Origin: G963677445 sp963677445
GTDB taxonomy: Bacteria; Bacteroidota; Ignavibacteria; Ignavibacteriales; Melioribacteraceae
Length of the DNA: 64,000 nucleotides
Direction: 5' to 3'
NCBI GenBank assembly: GCA_963677445.2
Contig: CAXXGF010000080.1
Location: 1 to 64,000 of the forward strand
A model generated the notes under the pieces. The model had not been told where the DNA came from and made no database searches. It worked only from the letters and a program-made list of their open reading frames with translations. Positions 38,418 to 47,094 of this stretch are shown in pieces. Position 1 is the stretch's first letter; each line of letters begins with the position of its first letter. The translations under genes were made by a program, and so were the position numbers.

Positions 38418-40601
38418 ATGAAGAGAAAAATCCATATACTTTCTTATATAATATTAAATTTAATTATTCATATCAGCCTGACCGCGCAGGAGATTAAACC
38501 CGATTTTGAGCTTGCGAAAAACAACACTTATAGTCAGCTTATCAGCAGGTATTATCCCGCGAAAGCTCTCCCCTGCTGGCTTGAGGATGAAAAATCCTTT
38601 TTGTTTGCCCGACTTTCAGATATTAAACCCGCGATTTATCTGACCGATATCGAAAAAAAGGAAAAAAGGAAATTAAACTGCGAAATAAGAAAAATCAATA
38701 ATTCCATTTCCACTTTTGAATATGAAGAGAACTCCTACCTTTTAAACCGGACTACCGGAATAATTTCACAATCCGTCGAAAAAAAAAATTCAGGCGGAGT
38801 TGAAGCAGTATCACCTGATGGGAATTATAAAGTAACAGTTAAAAATTATAATCTGTTTCTGCAAGGACCGGCAGAGAATGGAAAAAATAAACAAATATCC
38901 TTCGATGGTGAAAAATTCTTTTGCTTTAAGGCCAATATTGATTATAATTTCACTAATGAGAAATTCAACAAGGACACTTGCTCGCAGCCGCCAAATATTT
39001 CGTGGTCACCTGATTCAGAATATTTTATAGCGATGCGGACAGACGCCCGCATGCTGAAGGACCATTGGGTCATAAACTCAATTTCTGATCCCAGGCCTGA
39101 AATAACATATTACAAGCAGCGGCATCCCGGGGAACCGTTCCCAGTTGATGAACTTTGGATTTACCATGTTGCTTCCGATACATTTTTCCAGGTGAATTTA
39201 AGACGCTGGCCAAACGAAAATTACTGGTTCCAGGGATGGAGTAAAAAGGGAAATTACTTTTTTGTACAAAGATTCCGGCGGGAGCAGGACAAATGTGATC
39301 TGCTGGCTATTGATCGTGAGGGTAGATATCGTCTGTTAATTGAGGAGGATCCGGGAGCCAATATTTATAAAAATGAATTTCTCGAACTCTCCGATGAAAA
39401 ATATCTCTGGTTTTCAAGGAAGAATGGCCGGGGACATCTTTATCTTTATGACAATGAGGGAAAACTTACCCGACAAATTACAAAAGGGGAATTTAATGTT
39501 GAAAAGGTATTAAAATATAATGCTGAAGCTGAAGAGCTGTTTGTTCTGATTAATGGCAAAGATAAAGGAATAAATCCTTATTTCTCCTTTTTATATTCAG
39601 TAAATATTTACGATGGAAGTTTAAAATTGTTAACCCCCGAAAATGCGAATCATGAGGTCTGGCTCTCGCCCGATGCTGAATATTTTGTGGACATTTACTC
39701 AAGAGTTGATCTGCCCCATAAATCAGTTTTACGGGATAAAAAGGGTGACCTGATCATGGAGCTGGCAAATGGAGAAACAGACAATCTGATAAAAAACGGC
39801 TGGCAAAATCCTGAGCAATTTACCGTGAAGGCTGCCGATAATAAAACAGAACTTTGGGGTGTGATGTGGAAACCATTCAATTTCGATTCTCATAAAAAAT
39901 ACCCTGTAATAACCTTCGTATACCCTGGCCCGCAGGATAATTTTGTGCCGGTTCAGTTTTTCCGAAGACTCAATAACGCGCATCTGGCGCAGTATGGATT
40001 TATTGTGGTTATGTGCGGCACAAGAGGAAGCTCATATAAAAGATCAGTTAAGTTCAGTGAGTATTTTCGGAAAAACCTGAGAGACTATCCCCTTGAAGAC
40101 AATAAATATATGCTTGAACAGCTCGCGGAAAGACATTCCTTTGTCGATATAAATCGGGTGGGAATATGGGGAGGCTCAAGCGGTGGATTTATGGCCGCCG
40201 CGGCAATTTTATCATATCCTGATTTTTATAAAGTCGCTGTTTCCCGGTCAGGACAGCATGATCCCGCTGTTTTCCATTCATGGTGGAGCGATATTTTTAA
40301 TACTCCCCCCGGGCGGGATAGCGCCGATTCCCTTTTTTCGAATATATCACTTGCGGAAAATCTTGAAGGAAGACTGCTGCTCATTCATGGAGAAACTGAT
40401 ATGAATGTTCATCCTTCCAATTCAGCCCGGCTTGCCAATGCCCTGATGAAAGCAGGTAAATATTTTGATTATATTGTTGTTCCGGGAAGCGGACATGGCT
40501 GGGGTCCGAATAGAGAGTATATTCAGAAAAGGATATGGTTATATTTCATCGAACATCTGATGGGATATAAAATTGAGGATATGGATATAATGCGCTATTA
40601 G
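38418..40601 (+). CDS. S9 family peptidase (dipeptidyl-peptidase IV-like)
   Basis: Serine peptidase of about 727 residues. A signal peptide (IHILSYIILNLIIHISLTAQ) precedes a beta-propeller half with SPDGNYKVTVKNYNLFL, ISWSPDSEYFIAMRTD and YYKQRHPGEPFPVDELWIYH, which are DPP IV-type propeller words. The alpha/beta hydrolase half has YPVITFVYPGPQ, CGTRGSSYKR, the nucleophile in GGSSGG (GxSxG), the Asp in HGETDMNVHPSNS and the His in PGSGHGWG. ATG at 38,418 is chosen because it gives a clean signal peptide; a GTG at 38,406 overlapping the previous stop is an alternative. It would remove N-terminal dipeptides from peptides in the periplasm or outside. Confidence 0.9.
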   Translation: MKRKIHILSYIILNLIIHISLTAQEIKPDFELAKNNTYSQLISRYYPAKALPCWLEDEKSFLFARLSDIKPAIYLTDIEKKEKRKLNCEIRKINNSISTFEYEENSYLLNRTTGIISQSVEKKNSGGVEAVSPDGNYKVTVKNYNLFLQGPAENGKNKQISFDGEKFFCFKANIDYNFTNEKFNKDTCSQPPNISWSPDSEYFIAMRTDARMLKDHWVINSISDPRPEITYYKQRHPGEPFPVDELWIYHVASDTFFQVNLRRWPNENYWFQGWSKKGNYFFVQRFRREQDKCDLLAIDREGRYRLLIEEDPGANIYKNEFLELSDEKYLWFSRKNGRGHLYLYDNEGKLTRQITKGEFNVEKVLKYNAEAEELFVLINGKDKGINPYFSFLYSVNIYDGSLKLLTPENANHEVWLSPDAEYFVDIYSRVDLPHKSVLRDKKGDLIMELANGETDNLIKNGWQNPEQFTVKAADNKTELWGVMWKPFNFDSHKKYPVITFVYPGPQDNFVPVQFFRRLNNAHLAQYGFIVVMCGTRGSSYKRSVKFSEYFRKNLRDYPLEDNKYMLEQLAERHSFVDINRVGIWGGSSGGFMAAAAILSYPDFYKVAVSRSGQHDPAVFHSWWSDIFNTPPGRDSADSLFSNISLAENLEGRLLLIHGETDMNVHPSNSARLANALMKAGKYFDYIVVPGSGHGWGPNREYIQKRIWLYFIEHLMGYKIEDMDIMRY

Positions 40602-40630
40602 AGAGAAAAAGTCAATTTAAATCCAGAGTT

Positions 40631-40839
40631 TCAGAACTCCTGATTCCTGTTAAGAAAAACAAATTCTTATTGAAATCTATTCGTAAAATTAAATGTCTTA
40701 TTGTTGACGCGCATCACGAAATATTTACGGATAACTTATTGATTCGCGGACTGTTATAAATATATTTATTGTACTACCGTGGACAAATATGGTGTACTAA
40801 ATCAGGACAAAATAGTTTGACGGGAGTCAGGAGTTCTGA
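40631..40839. mobile_element. MITE-like element, copy 1 (209 bp)
   Basis: The ends are exact inverted repeats, TCAGAACTCCTGA and TCAGGAGTTCTGA, and the similarity continues inward to about 21 bp with only transitions. The interior (GAAATATTTACGGATAACTT and ATTGATTCGCGGACTGTTAT) recurs at 51.05 kb. No ORF is inside, so it would be non-autonomous. No clear target-site duplication is visible. Confidence 0.75.
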
Positions 40840-40964
40840 ATTTATAATTTTAGAGTAAATCAGCCAAAGTTGTAATGAAAAATAATCATCAATATTATCC
40901 AAAACATTAGAAGCGGGATTTTGTGTTTTCCTGTTTTTGTGTCATTCAGCGACTGCGGCAATTC

Positions 40965-40998
40965 AAAAAAAAAAAAAGGCGGCCCGAAGACCGCCCGT
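40965..40998 (-). terminator. Rho-independent terminator with a TTCG loop
   Basis: On the minus strand GGGCGGTC, tetraloop TTCG, GGCCGCC and a run of T residues, about 20 bp after the stop of the carboxypeptidase-regulatory-like protein gene. Confidence 0.9.
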
Positions 40999-41018
40999 AA
41001 ATTAAATCAGGTTAAAAT

Positions 41019-42890
41019 TTATTTTAACAATAACAGCTTTTTAGCCGCGCTGAAATCACCCGCTTCGATACGATAAACATATAAACCTGAAGCAAGCCCT
41101 GACGCGTCAAAAGTGACATTATGAGTTCCGGCGCTAACATCACCTGATATAAGAGTTGCCACCTCCCTGCCGAGAGAATCAAACACCTTAAGTGTCACGT
41201 TTGACGCCTCGGGAAGAGAAAAGCTTATAGTTGTGGATGGATTGAAAGGATTGGGATAGTTCTGTCCCAGCGCGTAAGCGACAGGCGCTTCACTATCTGA
41301 ATCAACCGACAGAGTATTCTCTCCACCTTTTAATACCAGGTTTGCCGAAGCATACTGATTCTGTCCGTAATCAACATCAACTTCAGCTATAGTTTCATTT
41401 GTATAAGTGTACTTATCTCCGAATACTGTATAATTACCGGGAATAAGTCCCTCAATCATGTATGAACCATCCTCTGCGGTTACCGCGAATGATCCTGTCC
41501 CTGTAGTATTATCAAAGGCAAAAACATAAGCTCCGCCAACCGCCAGTCCGTCACTATTATGGACAATACCGCCAATAACTGATTCACCATACTGAATATG
41601 AGGAATAACATTAAAATCAATTCCGGTAATCATGGAAGTTGTATCCACCTCTAACGAATCGGCATTTATCCAGTGAGGAGCCTGAGCCCCGTCATAACGG
41701 AAGAATGTGGGCAGATAATCACCTTCCGGTTTCACGAGTATTATATACTGACCGGGCAGCATATTTTCGAGTGTATAATCACCAAGAGAATCCACCAGGG
41801 TTGTATAACATCTTCTTACAGAAGGAGTGGTATTCAGCCTGAAACCATTGACAATACCCATTACCGCAACACCATTTGAATCTGAAACACTTCCCGCGAT
41901 GCTGTTCTCAAAAACAGGCTTTGGTTCAATTATAAAATTAATATCTGTCACATCACCATCAATCAAAACTCTGTCAGCTTCTTCAAAAGTAGCTTTATCC
42001 TCATAAAATTCCGGCATAAGTGCACAATCAAGAGGACGGGCAAATACAATTACCGAATCACCTTCAATCACATTTACTGAGTAGTTACCAAGGCTATCGG
42101 TGATGATATGTCCGTGATGATGGTGATGGCTGTTGTGCCTGAGCCTGTAAACAAACATTTTTGACACTACAGGATTGTTATCGGCATCGGTTACTGTTCC
42201 GCTGAGAGTATATTGCGCGGGGCATGCAAAAGGTTCAAGACCCGCGTCGATAACCAGTGAGTCACCCTCCCCGAATGTAACCAGGTCGGCTTCATCAAAA
42301 TAGCGGGTGTTATCATAATACTCGTACCAGAATCCAAGTTTCATATATCTTACAAAATAATCGCCCGGAGGGATATCCGCGGAATAATTACCCAGGGTGT
42401 CGGTAAATGTAATTACTGAATGGTGAAAATTTTCCTGGGGAAATATAATTACCTTCACACCCGGAACCGGTGAATTATCACTGTCATCAGTCACAGTTCC
42501 CGAAACGAAAGCCGGATCAGCCTGAACAGGTTCTTCAATTGTTATTTCCACTGTATCGGACGGATCACTTACGCCATCCCGATTAAAGGCGGTAACATAA
42601 TAAGAATATGTTTCTCCCGTTATTACCTCATGATCATGGAAAGCCTCTCCCCACATACCATTATGTCTTACATAAAAGGAGCCGGTATCACTTACAGCCC
42701 CGTTCTTTTTATAAATTTTGAATCTTAATTGAAATTCCACCGGAGGTTCCCAGGTGAGTTTGACAATCTCTCCATGCCAGGTAGTTATCAGTTCGGCCTG
42801 AAGATTTGCCGGCGGCTGAGGCTGGGCGGATAGATTTATTGTGGCCGCGAAAATAACAAGCAGCGCGAAAAATAAAACATTTTTTTTCAT
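41019..42890 (-). CDS. Secreted protein with fibronectin-like and repeated carboxypeptidase-regulatory-like domains, T9SS tail
   Basis: The 623-residue protein has a signal peptide (NVLFFALLVIFAATINLSAQ). An Fn3-like module (about 24-125) follows: PPANLQAELITTWHGEIVKL and SYYVTAFNRDGVSDPSD. Next come four CarboxypepD_reg-like beta-sandwich repeats, each starting SGTVTD or SVSDSNG or GGIVHNSDG and containing DSLGNYS or DGSYMIEGLIPGNYTV. The T9SS tail (QNYPNPFNPSTTISF, LGREVATL, KKLLLLK) ends it. An unusual natural His cluster, HNSHHHHHGH, lies in the second repeat near residue 255 and might bind metal. Likely a cell-surface structural or binding protein. Next to the C1 protease gene in the same direction. 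Confidence 0.85.
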   Translation of the reverse strand: MKKNVLFFALLVIFAATINLSAQPQPPANLQAELITTWHGEIVKLTWEPPVEFQLRFKIYKKNGAVSDTGSFYVRHNGMWGEAFHDHEVITGETYSYYVTAFNRDGVSDPSDTVEITIEEPVQADPAFVSGTVTDDSDNSPVPGVKVIIFPQENFHHSVITFTDTLGNYSADIPPGDYFVRYMKLGFWYEYYDNTRYFDEADLVTFGEGDSLVIDAGLEPFACPAQYTLSGTVTDADNNPVVSKMFVYRLRHNSHHHHHGHIITDSLGNYSVNVIEGDSVIVFARPLDCALMPEFYEDKATFEEADRVLIDGDVTDINFIIEPKPVFENSIAGSVSDSNGVAVMGIVNGFRLNTTPSVRRCYTTLVDSLGDYTLENMLPGQYIILVKPEGDYLPTFFRYDGAQAPHWINADSLEVDTTSMITGIDFNVIPHIQYGESVIGGIVHNSDGLAVGGAYVFAFDNTTGTGSFAVTAEDGSYMIEGLIPGNYTVFGDKYTYTNETIAEVDVDYGQNQYASANLVLKGGENTLSVDSDSEAPVAYALGQNYPNPFNPSTTISFSLPEASNVTLKVFDSLGREVATLISGDVSAGTHNVTFDASGLASGLYVYRIEAGDFSAAKKLLLLK

Positions 42891-43106
42891 AAAAACTCCA
42901 GATTTGTTAAGATTTCAGGGGTTTGACAAAGCAGGGATTAATATGGTTTAAAGACAGGGAAAAATCTTTTATTTTTATTGACAAAAATTTGGGAGAAATC
43001 ACATTTTCAAAAAATCTCCGGTATTTTTAGAACACCTGAGGTTTTTCGTATGGAAAGGTCCTTACCGGCCGGCTACCTCAAAAAGTACCTACCATTCCGG
43101 ATAAAC

Positions 43107-43133
43107 AAAAGGCGGCCAAACGACCGCCTTTTT
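43107..43133. terminator. Rho-independent terminator for the C1 protease gene
   Basis: AAAAGGCGG...CCGCCTTTTT with a short loop; on the minus strand GGCGGTC GTTT GGCCGCC followed by T residues, 20 bp after the stop. The flanking A and T runs would also let it act from the other side. Confidence 0.88.
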
Positions 43134-43152
43134 ATATTAAAATACAACCATT

Positions 43153-46020
43153 TTATTTCAGCAATAACAGTTTTCTAACCGCGGAAAACTCTCCCGCCTC
43201 AAGTCTGTATATATACAAACCGGATGAAAGATTTTTCGCGTTAAAGACAACTTTGTGATGTCCTTCATTCATTTCACCCGAAGCGAGGGTAGCGACTTCC
43301 CTTCCGAGCAGGTCAAATATTTTCAGACAAATATTAGCCTTTTCAGGCAGTGAGAATGAAATCGTCGTTTCCGGGTTGAAAGGATTGGGATAATTCTGGG
43401 CGAGAGAATATTCACCGGGAACTTCCGTAGCAGTTTCATCATCGAGACTGGTTGAGATGTTTTCCCATCCCATAGAGATAGCTGTTTCTTTCGCGAGTCC
43501 CACCCGGGTTTTAAGATGTTCCGGATTATCTCCGGCAGTCAAAACAAAAGTTACCCAGTTGGTATCTGCCGGTTCAAGCGCGCCGACATTTGTGCCAATC
43601 CATGCTCTCAGATCGGCATCTTCGGGAATTGGTTCGGTGTCAATAGTGGAGATAAAATTGAAAGATTTTTCCCTTACTCCGTCAGCATTGCCGAATGAAC
43701 TATATTCACCTGTAATCTTCATGCCACTCATTCCGTTAAGAGCGGCCGCTCCAAAACAGTAGGGTGAGTCTTTATGATACTGGTATAACAGGTCCGCGTC
43801 TGTTTCGTAAACACCATAATTATGATTGTAATGAATAGCGTCAAAATCGAGGAACAATCCGGCGTAAAAGTCATTGATTGTTTCAGTCCCTTCATTGATA
43901 TAACCATAACGGAGAAGTATATATTCCTGATCAGCAGAAGAATAAGAACGCTGAAGTATCTTTACACCGTAAGGCTGAGACGCGTTGGAGTCATCAAGAA
44001 CCGACCAGGCATACTGATCAAAAACTCCATGTGAAATAAAACCTCCCTGGTAAAAACTTGCTGTTTTATTAATATCGGAAGCCAGTTCCTGTCCTAACGA
44101 TAAAAAACTGCCGAAAAGTCCGTTACAATATCCTCCGGATTGTGAACCAAATATCAGCCCTCCTTTCCAGAGTCCATCTTCTCCTCTCCAGGAAAGGCCT
44201 GGTCCGTCACCGGTTTTGCTGTCACATCCGACCGAACCATCATTAAATATTCCACCTTCAAGTTCGCCCGGGGTATGGACGAGATACATCTGAGCTTCTG
44301 AAAAATTCATTTTAATTGAGCCGTCAAAATATTCGACTACGCAGTGAGCGCCTCCCGAGTTGAGAACAGAACAGTCATCGGTTTTCCATATAAGATCACA
44401 TTGCTCACCGGAAAGATAACTGAATTTCAGATCAAATAATTTATGCAGACTGATATCAAGCGGTGTAGAAGCTGATCCACTTATGCTTATATCATTTCCC
44501 GTCACATTTATATTGAAAGAAGTTATTTCATTGATCTTGTTTTCATAACCAACATATTCAAAGAGTGTCATATCATACTGGATCCTGAATGAAAATTCGG
44601 TGACATCTTTTAGATTTTTGGCTTTTATCGGAATAAATATAAATTCATCATTGGGATTAACATTAACTGATCCGATTGTCATTGTTGTTGTTGTATCGGT
44701 CGCGAGTCCCTTAATACAAAAATTAGCGTTTCCGCTGCCCCAGGTGGGGTGATTATAATCGTAAAGGTCTTTCCATACACCACCCGAAAAATAGAAACTT
44801 TCATTCGGATCTGAAGATGATTCAACTACCGTTTTTCCTTCACCCCCCAGAAGAACCGGAACTTCAGATGTCCTGTCATAAGGAATACCACCTTTGTTAA
44901 GCTTAAGGTAAATATAAAATTCATCCCCTTTAACCAGGCGAATACTATTATCAAGAACAACTGTGTGAAGCCCTTTAAACTGCGTTTCACCTGACGTTTC
45001 ACCTAAAAGCTCACTTAACTGGCCATTCCGAAATTTATCATAAATTTTAATTTCATATTCCGCGGTATCTGCCGCGACAAAAAAGTTGACGGCGTTCAGG
45101 TACTGATTATCTTCTGCAATAAAAGCGTTAAAGGCTTCATCGGCATCGGTAAATTCATCACGCCAGCCATGATAATCGTGGTAATAAACTTTATCATATT
45201 TCATTCTCTCGACATTCTGAAAAGAAACCGCGCCCATCTCAGGTTCCCTTGCCGCCCATTTATCATAATAGGAGATCCAGAAACATCCGTCAATACCCCA
45301 GTCGGAGTCCCAACTGTTTTTGCACAACCATGCGCCCGGCTGCTGAGCCTGTGTTACTTTGTCATCATCCCATCCGATAATGGCAACAGAATGGTTTGGC
45401 GGTTGAGTCGTGTTTGAAGGCTGGTAATGTATAAAATTGCCTCCCATATATTGACTGCTTGAATAAAGGCAGGTGGCCATAACCCCGTTTTCCATAACCT
45501 TCTGTTTTATAATATCGATGCCTTCAAGATTATCACCAATGGTAAACCACTCAACATTGTTCACATAATAATAGTGATAGGATGGTTCTGAACGGGCCGG
45601 GGGACTCGAAAACGATTGCCCGTCAATATCCCTTACCGCGCCTTCACCTCTGGAAAGATAGGCAGTAGCGACCATGTAATCTCCTCCCTGGTGCACTTCC
45701 AGTCCGTTTCCTGTGGGAGGATCCAGATCATCATTATTGTGCTGGTTAAATCCGTTCCACCAATCGAGGTGATATTCCGCCATATTCGGCTCACCCGATT
45801 CACCTCCGGCAAGCCAGCTGCCGGTTACAATCATATTGCTCTCGATGGAAGCCATAGTGCCGTGAGTCCAGCATGTACCCCCCGACTGGCTTTTAATTGA
45901 TGTTACATAATTATTTCCATTATAGTCCCTCAAATCAAATGATGAAGGAAGAACCTGGCCAAATAAAGCGACAGAAGAAAACGAGGCCATTAACAAGACA
46001 TATAGGTATATTTTTTTCAT
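43153..46020 (-). CDS. C1 family (papain-like) cysteine peptidase with cohesin-like domain and T9SS tail
   Basis: The 955-residue protein has a signal peptide (LYVLLMASFSSVALFGQ) and no long propeptide: the catalytic domain starts at about residue 25 (LPSSFDLRDYNGN). Active-site elements are Gln and Cys in SQSGGTCWTHGTMASIES, His in NHSVAIIGWDD and Asn in CKNSWDSDWG. After it come a lectin-like domain usual in bacterial C1 proteins (VNFFVAADTAEYEIKIYD) and a cohesin-like module (FIFIPIKAKNLKDVTEFSFR, FEYVGYENK). A further beta-rich region is related to BNR-type surface proteins (GLFLDFDAIHYNHNYGVYET). The T9SS tail is QNYPNPFNPETTISF...KLLLLK. Role: secreted proteolysis, possibly anchored in a multiprotein surface complex. 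Confidence 0.9.
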   Translation of the reverse strand: MKKIYLYVLLMASFSSVALFGQVLPSSFDLRDYNGNNYVTSIKSQSGGTCWTHGTMASIESNMIVTGSWLAGGESGEPNMAEYHLDWWNGFNQHNNDDLDPPTGNGLEVHQGGDYMVATAYLSRGEGAVRDIDGQSFSSPPARSEPSYHYYYVNNVEWFTIGDNLEGIDIIKQKVMENGVMATCLYSSSQYMGGNFIHYQPSNTTQPPNHSVAIIGWDDDKVTQAQQPGAWLCKNSWDSDWGIDGCFWISYYDKWAAREPEMGAVSFQNVERMKYDKVYYHDYHGWRDEFTDADEAFNAFIAEDNQYLNAVNFFVAADTAEYEIKIYDKFRNGQLSELLGETSGETQFKGLHTVVLDNSIRLVKGDEFYIYLKLNKGGIPYDRTSEVPVLLGGEGKTVVESSSDPNESFYFSGGVWKDLYDYNHPTWGSGNANFCIKGLATDTTTTMTIGSVNVNPNDEFIFIPIKAKNLKDVTEFSFRIQYDMTLFEYVGYENKINEITSFNINVTGNDISISGSASTPLDISLHKLFDLKFSYLSGEQCDLIWKTDDCSVLNSGGAHCVVEYFDGSIKMNFSEAQMYLVHTPGELEGGIFNDGSVGCDSKTGDGPGLSWRGEDGLWKGGLIFGSQSGGYCNGLFGSFLSLGQELASDINKTASFYQGGFISHGVFDQYAWSVLDDSNASQPYGVKILQRSYSSADQEYILLRYGYINEGTETINDFYAGLFLDFDAIHYNHNYGVYETDADLLYQYHKDSPYCFGAAALNGMSGMKITGEYSSFGNADGVREKSFNFISTIDTEPIPEDADLRAWIGTNVGALEPADTNWVTFVLTAGDNPEHLKTRVGLAKETAISMGWENISTSLDDETATEVPGEYSLAQNYPNPFNPETTISFSLPEKANICLKIFDLLGREVATLASGEMNEGHHKVVFNAKNLSSGLYIYRLEAGEFSAVRKLLLLK

Positions 46021-46110
46021 AATTCCAAACTATATATTTCTTTTAAAATATTGACCATTCCAACATAAACTAAGTTTACTGAATAGTCAATTCCATTTTC
46101 AGAAACTATA

Positions 46111-47094
46111 TCAAACAAATTTGTCAATCATCGGGGAAAAATGTTTCTCAAATTGATCATAAATCATATTCATCTGATCATCACTGAGCTTATCAATTCC
46201 ACTGCAATTAGCGGCAGCCTGTTCCGGTGTTTTAATTCCCGGAATAACAGTTGAAACACCGGGAACACTTAAAATAAAACTTAACGCCAGCGCCGTTTTA
46301 TTCACCCCCTGAAAAATTTCATTATTCCAGATTTCCTCAAGAATATCAAGCTGCATATCTAACATTTCCGGCGTGAGTCTGAAACGGCGGTGATCATTTT
46401 CCTCAAATTTCGAATTTCTGTTAAATTTCCCGGTCAAAAGTCCGAACTGCAGCGGCATCCTCGCAATAACCCCGTAACCGGCATTATTTATTTCAGGCAT
46501 TATTTCGAGCGTTCGCTGATTGATCATATTCAGAACCAACTGAAAACCGGAACCGATTTTATTACTCATAAAAAAATCAGCTTCCGGTTTAGGAGAAAAT
46601 GTATTCAGCGAAATGCCCCAGTATTTTATTTTCCCCTGCTCCTTCAGTTTTTCCATAGCTTCAATACATTCCCCATTCTCAAGATGTTCGATTCTGGCAG
46701 AGTGAAGCTGGTAATAATCTATAACATCACGATTCAGTCGTTTCAAACTTTGTTCGGCAGCATTCATAATATGAGAAAAGCTGTAATCAAGAGCAATGGA
46801 ACCATCATTATTCAGCCTGTGACCAACCTTGGACGCTATAATAACATCATCGCGGTTGCCAAGTTCTTTTCCAATAAGTGTTTCTGAATGACCAAGTCCG
46901 TAGAAATCCGCCGTATCGTAAAAATTAATTCCCAAATCAAAAGCCTTTCTCAGCGCCGCGACTGACACACCGTCATCCACTTTCCCCCAGCCTATCGGAA
47001 TATCTCCGGCCATAGCGGGGCCCCCTATTCCCCAGGCCCCGAAACCAACTTCACTTATGAGCAGATCAGTCTGCCCGAATTTTCTGTAATTCAT
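46111..47094 (-). CDS. Aldo/keto reductase
   Basis: The 327-residue TIM barrel has the AKR signatures: GFGAWGIGGP, INFYDTADFYGLGHSETLIG with the catalytic Asp and Tyr, SKVGHR with the Lys, and YYQLHSAR with the His. It also has WGISLNTFSP and a C-terminal NADPH phosphate-binding part (VPGVSTVIPGIKTPEQAAAN). It belongs to the broad bacterial YajO/oxidoreductase branch with open substrate range. The start overlaps the pfkA-like stop by 4 bp (ATGA), so it is co-translated with the glycolytic enzyme. Confidence 0.92.
   Translation of the reverse strand: MNYRKFGQTDLLISEVGFGAWGIGGPAMAGDIPIGWGKVDDGVSVAALRKAFDLGINFYDTADFYGLGHSETLIGKELGNRDDVIIASKVGHRLNNDGSIALDYSFSHIMNAAEQSLKRLNRDVIDYYQLHSARIEHLENGECIEAMEKLKEQGKIKYWGISLNTFSPKPEADFFMSNKIGSGFQLVLNMINQRTLEIMPEINNAGYGVIARMPLQFGLLTGKFNRNSKFEENDHRRFRLTPEMLDMQLDILEEIWNNEIFQGVNKTALALSFILSVPGVSTVIPGIKTPEQAAANCSGIDKLSDDQMNMIYDQFEKHFSPMIDKFV

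Noticed and set aside
41019..42890. His run as a sign of an engineered tag or vector sequence
   Set aside because: The run is internal, mixed with Asn, Ser and Gly, and lies inside a normal repeat domain with native flanks.
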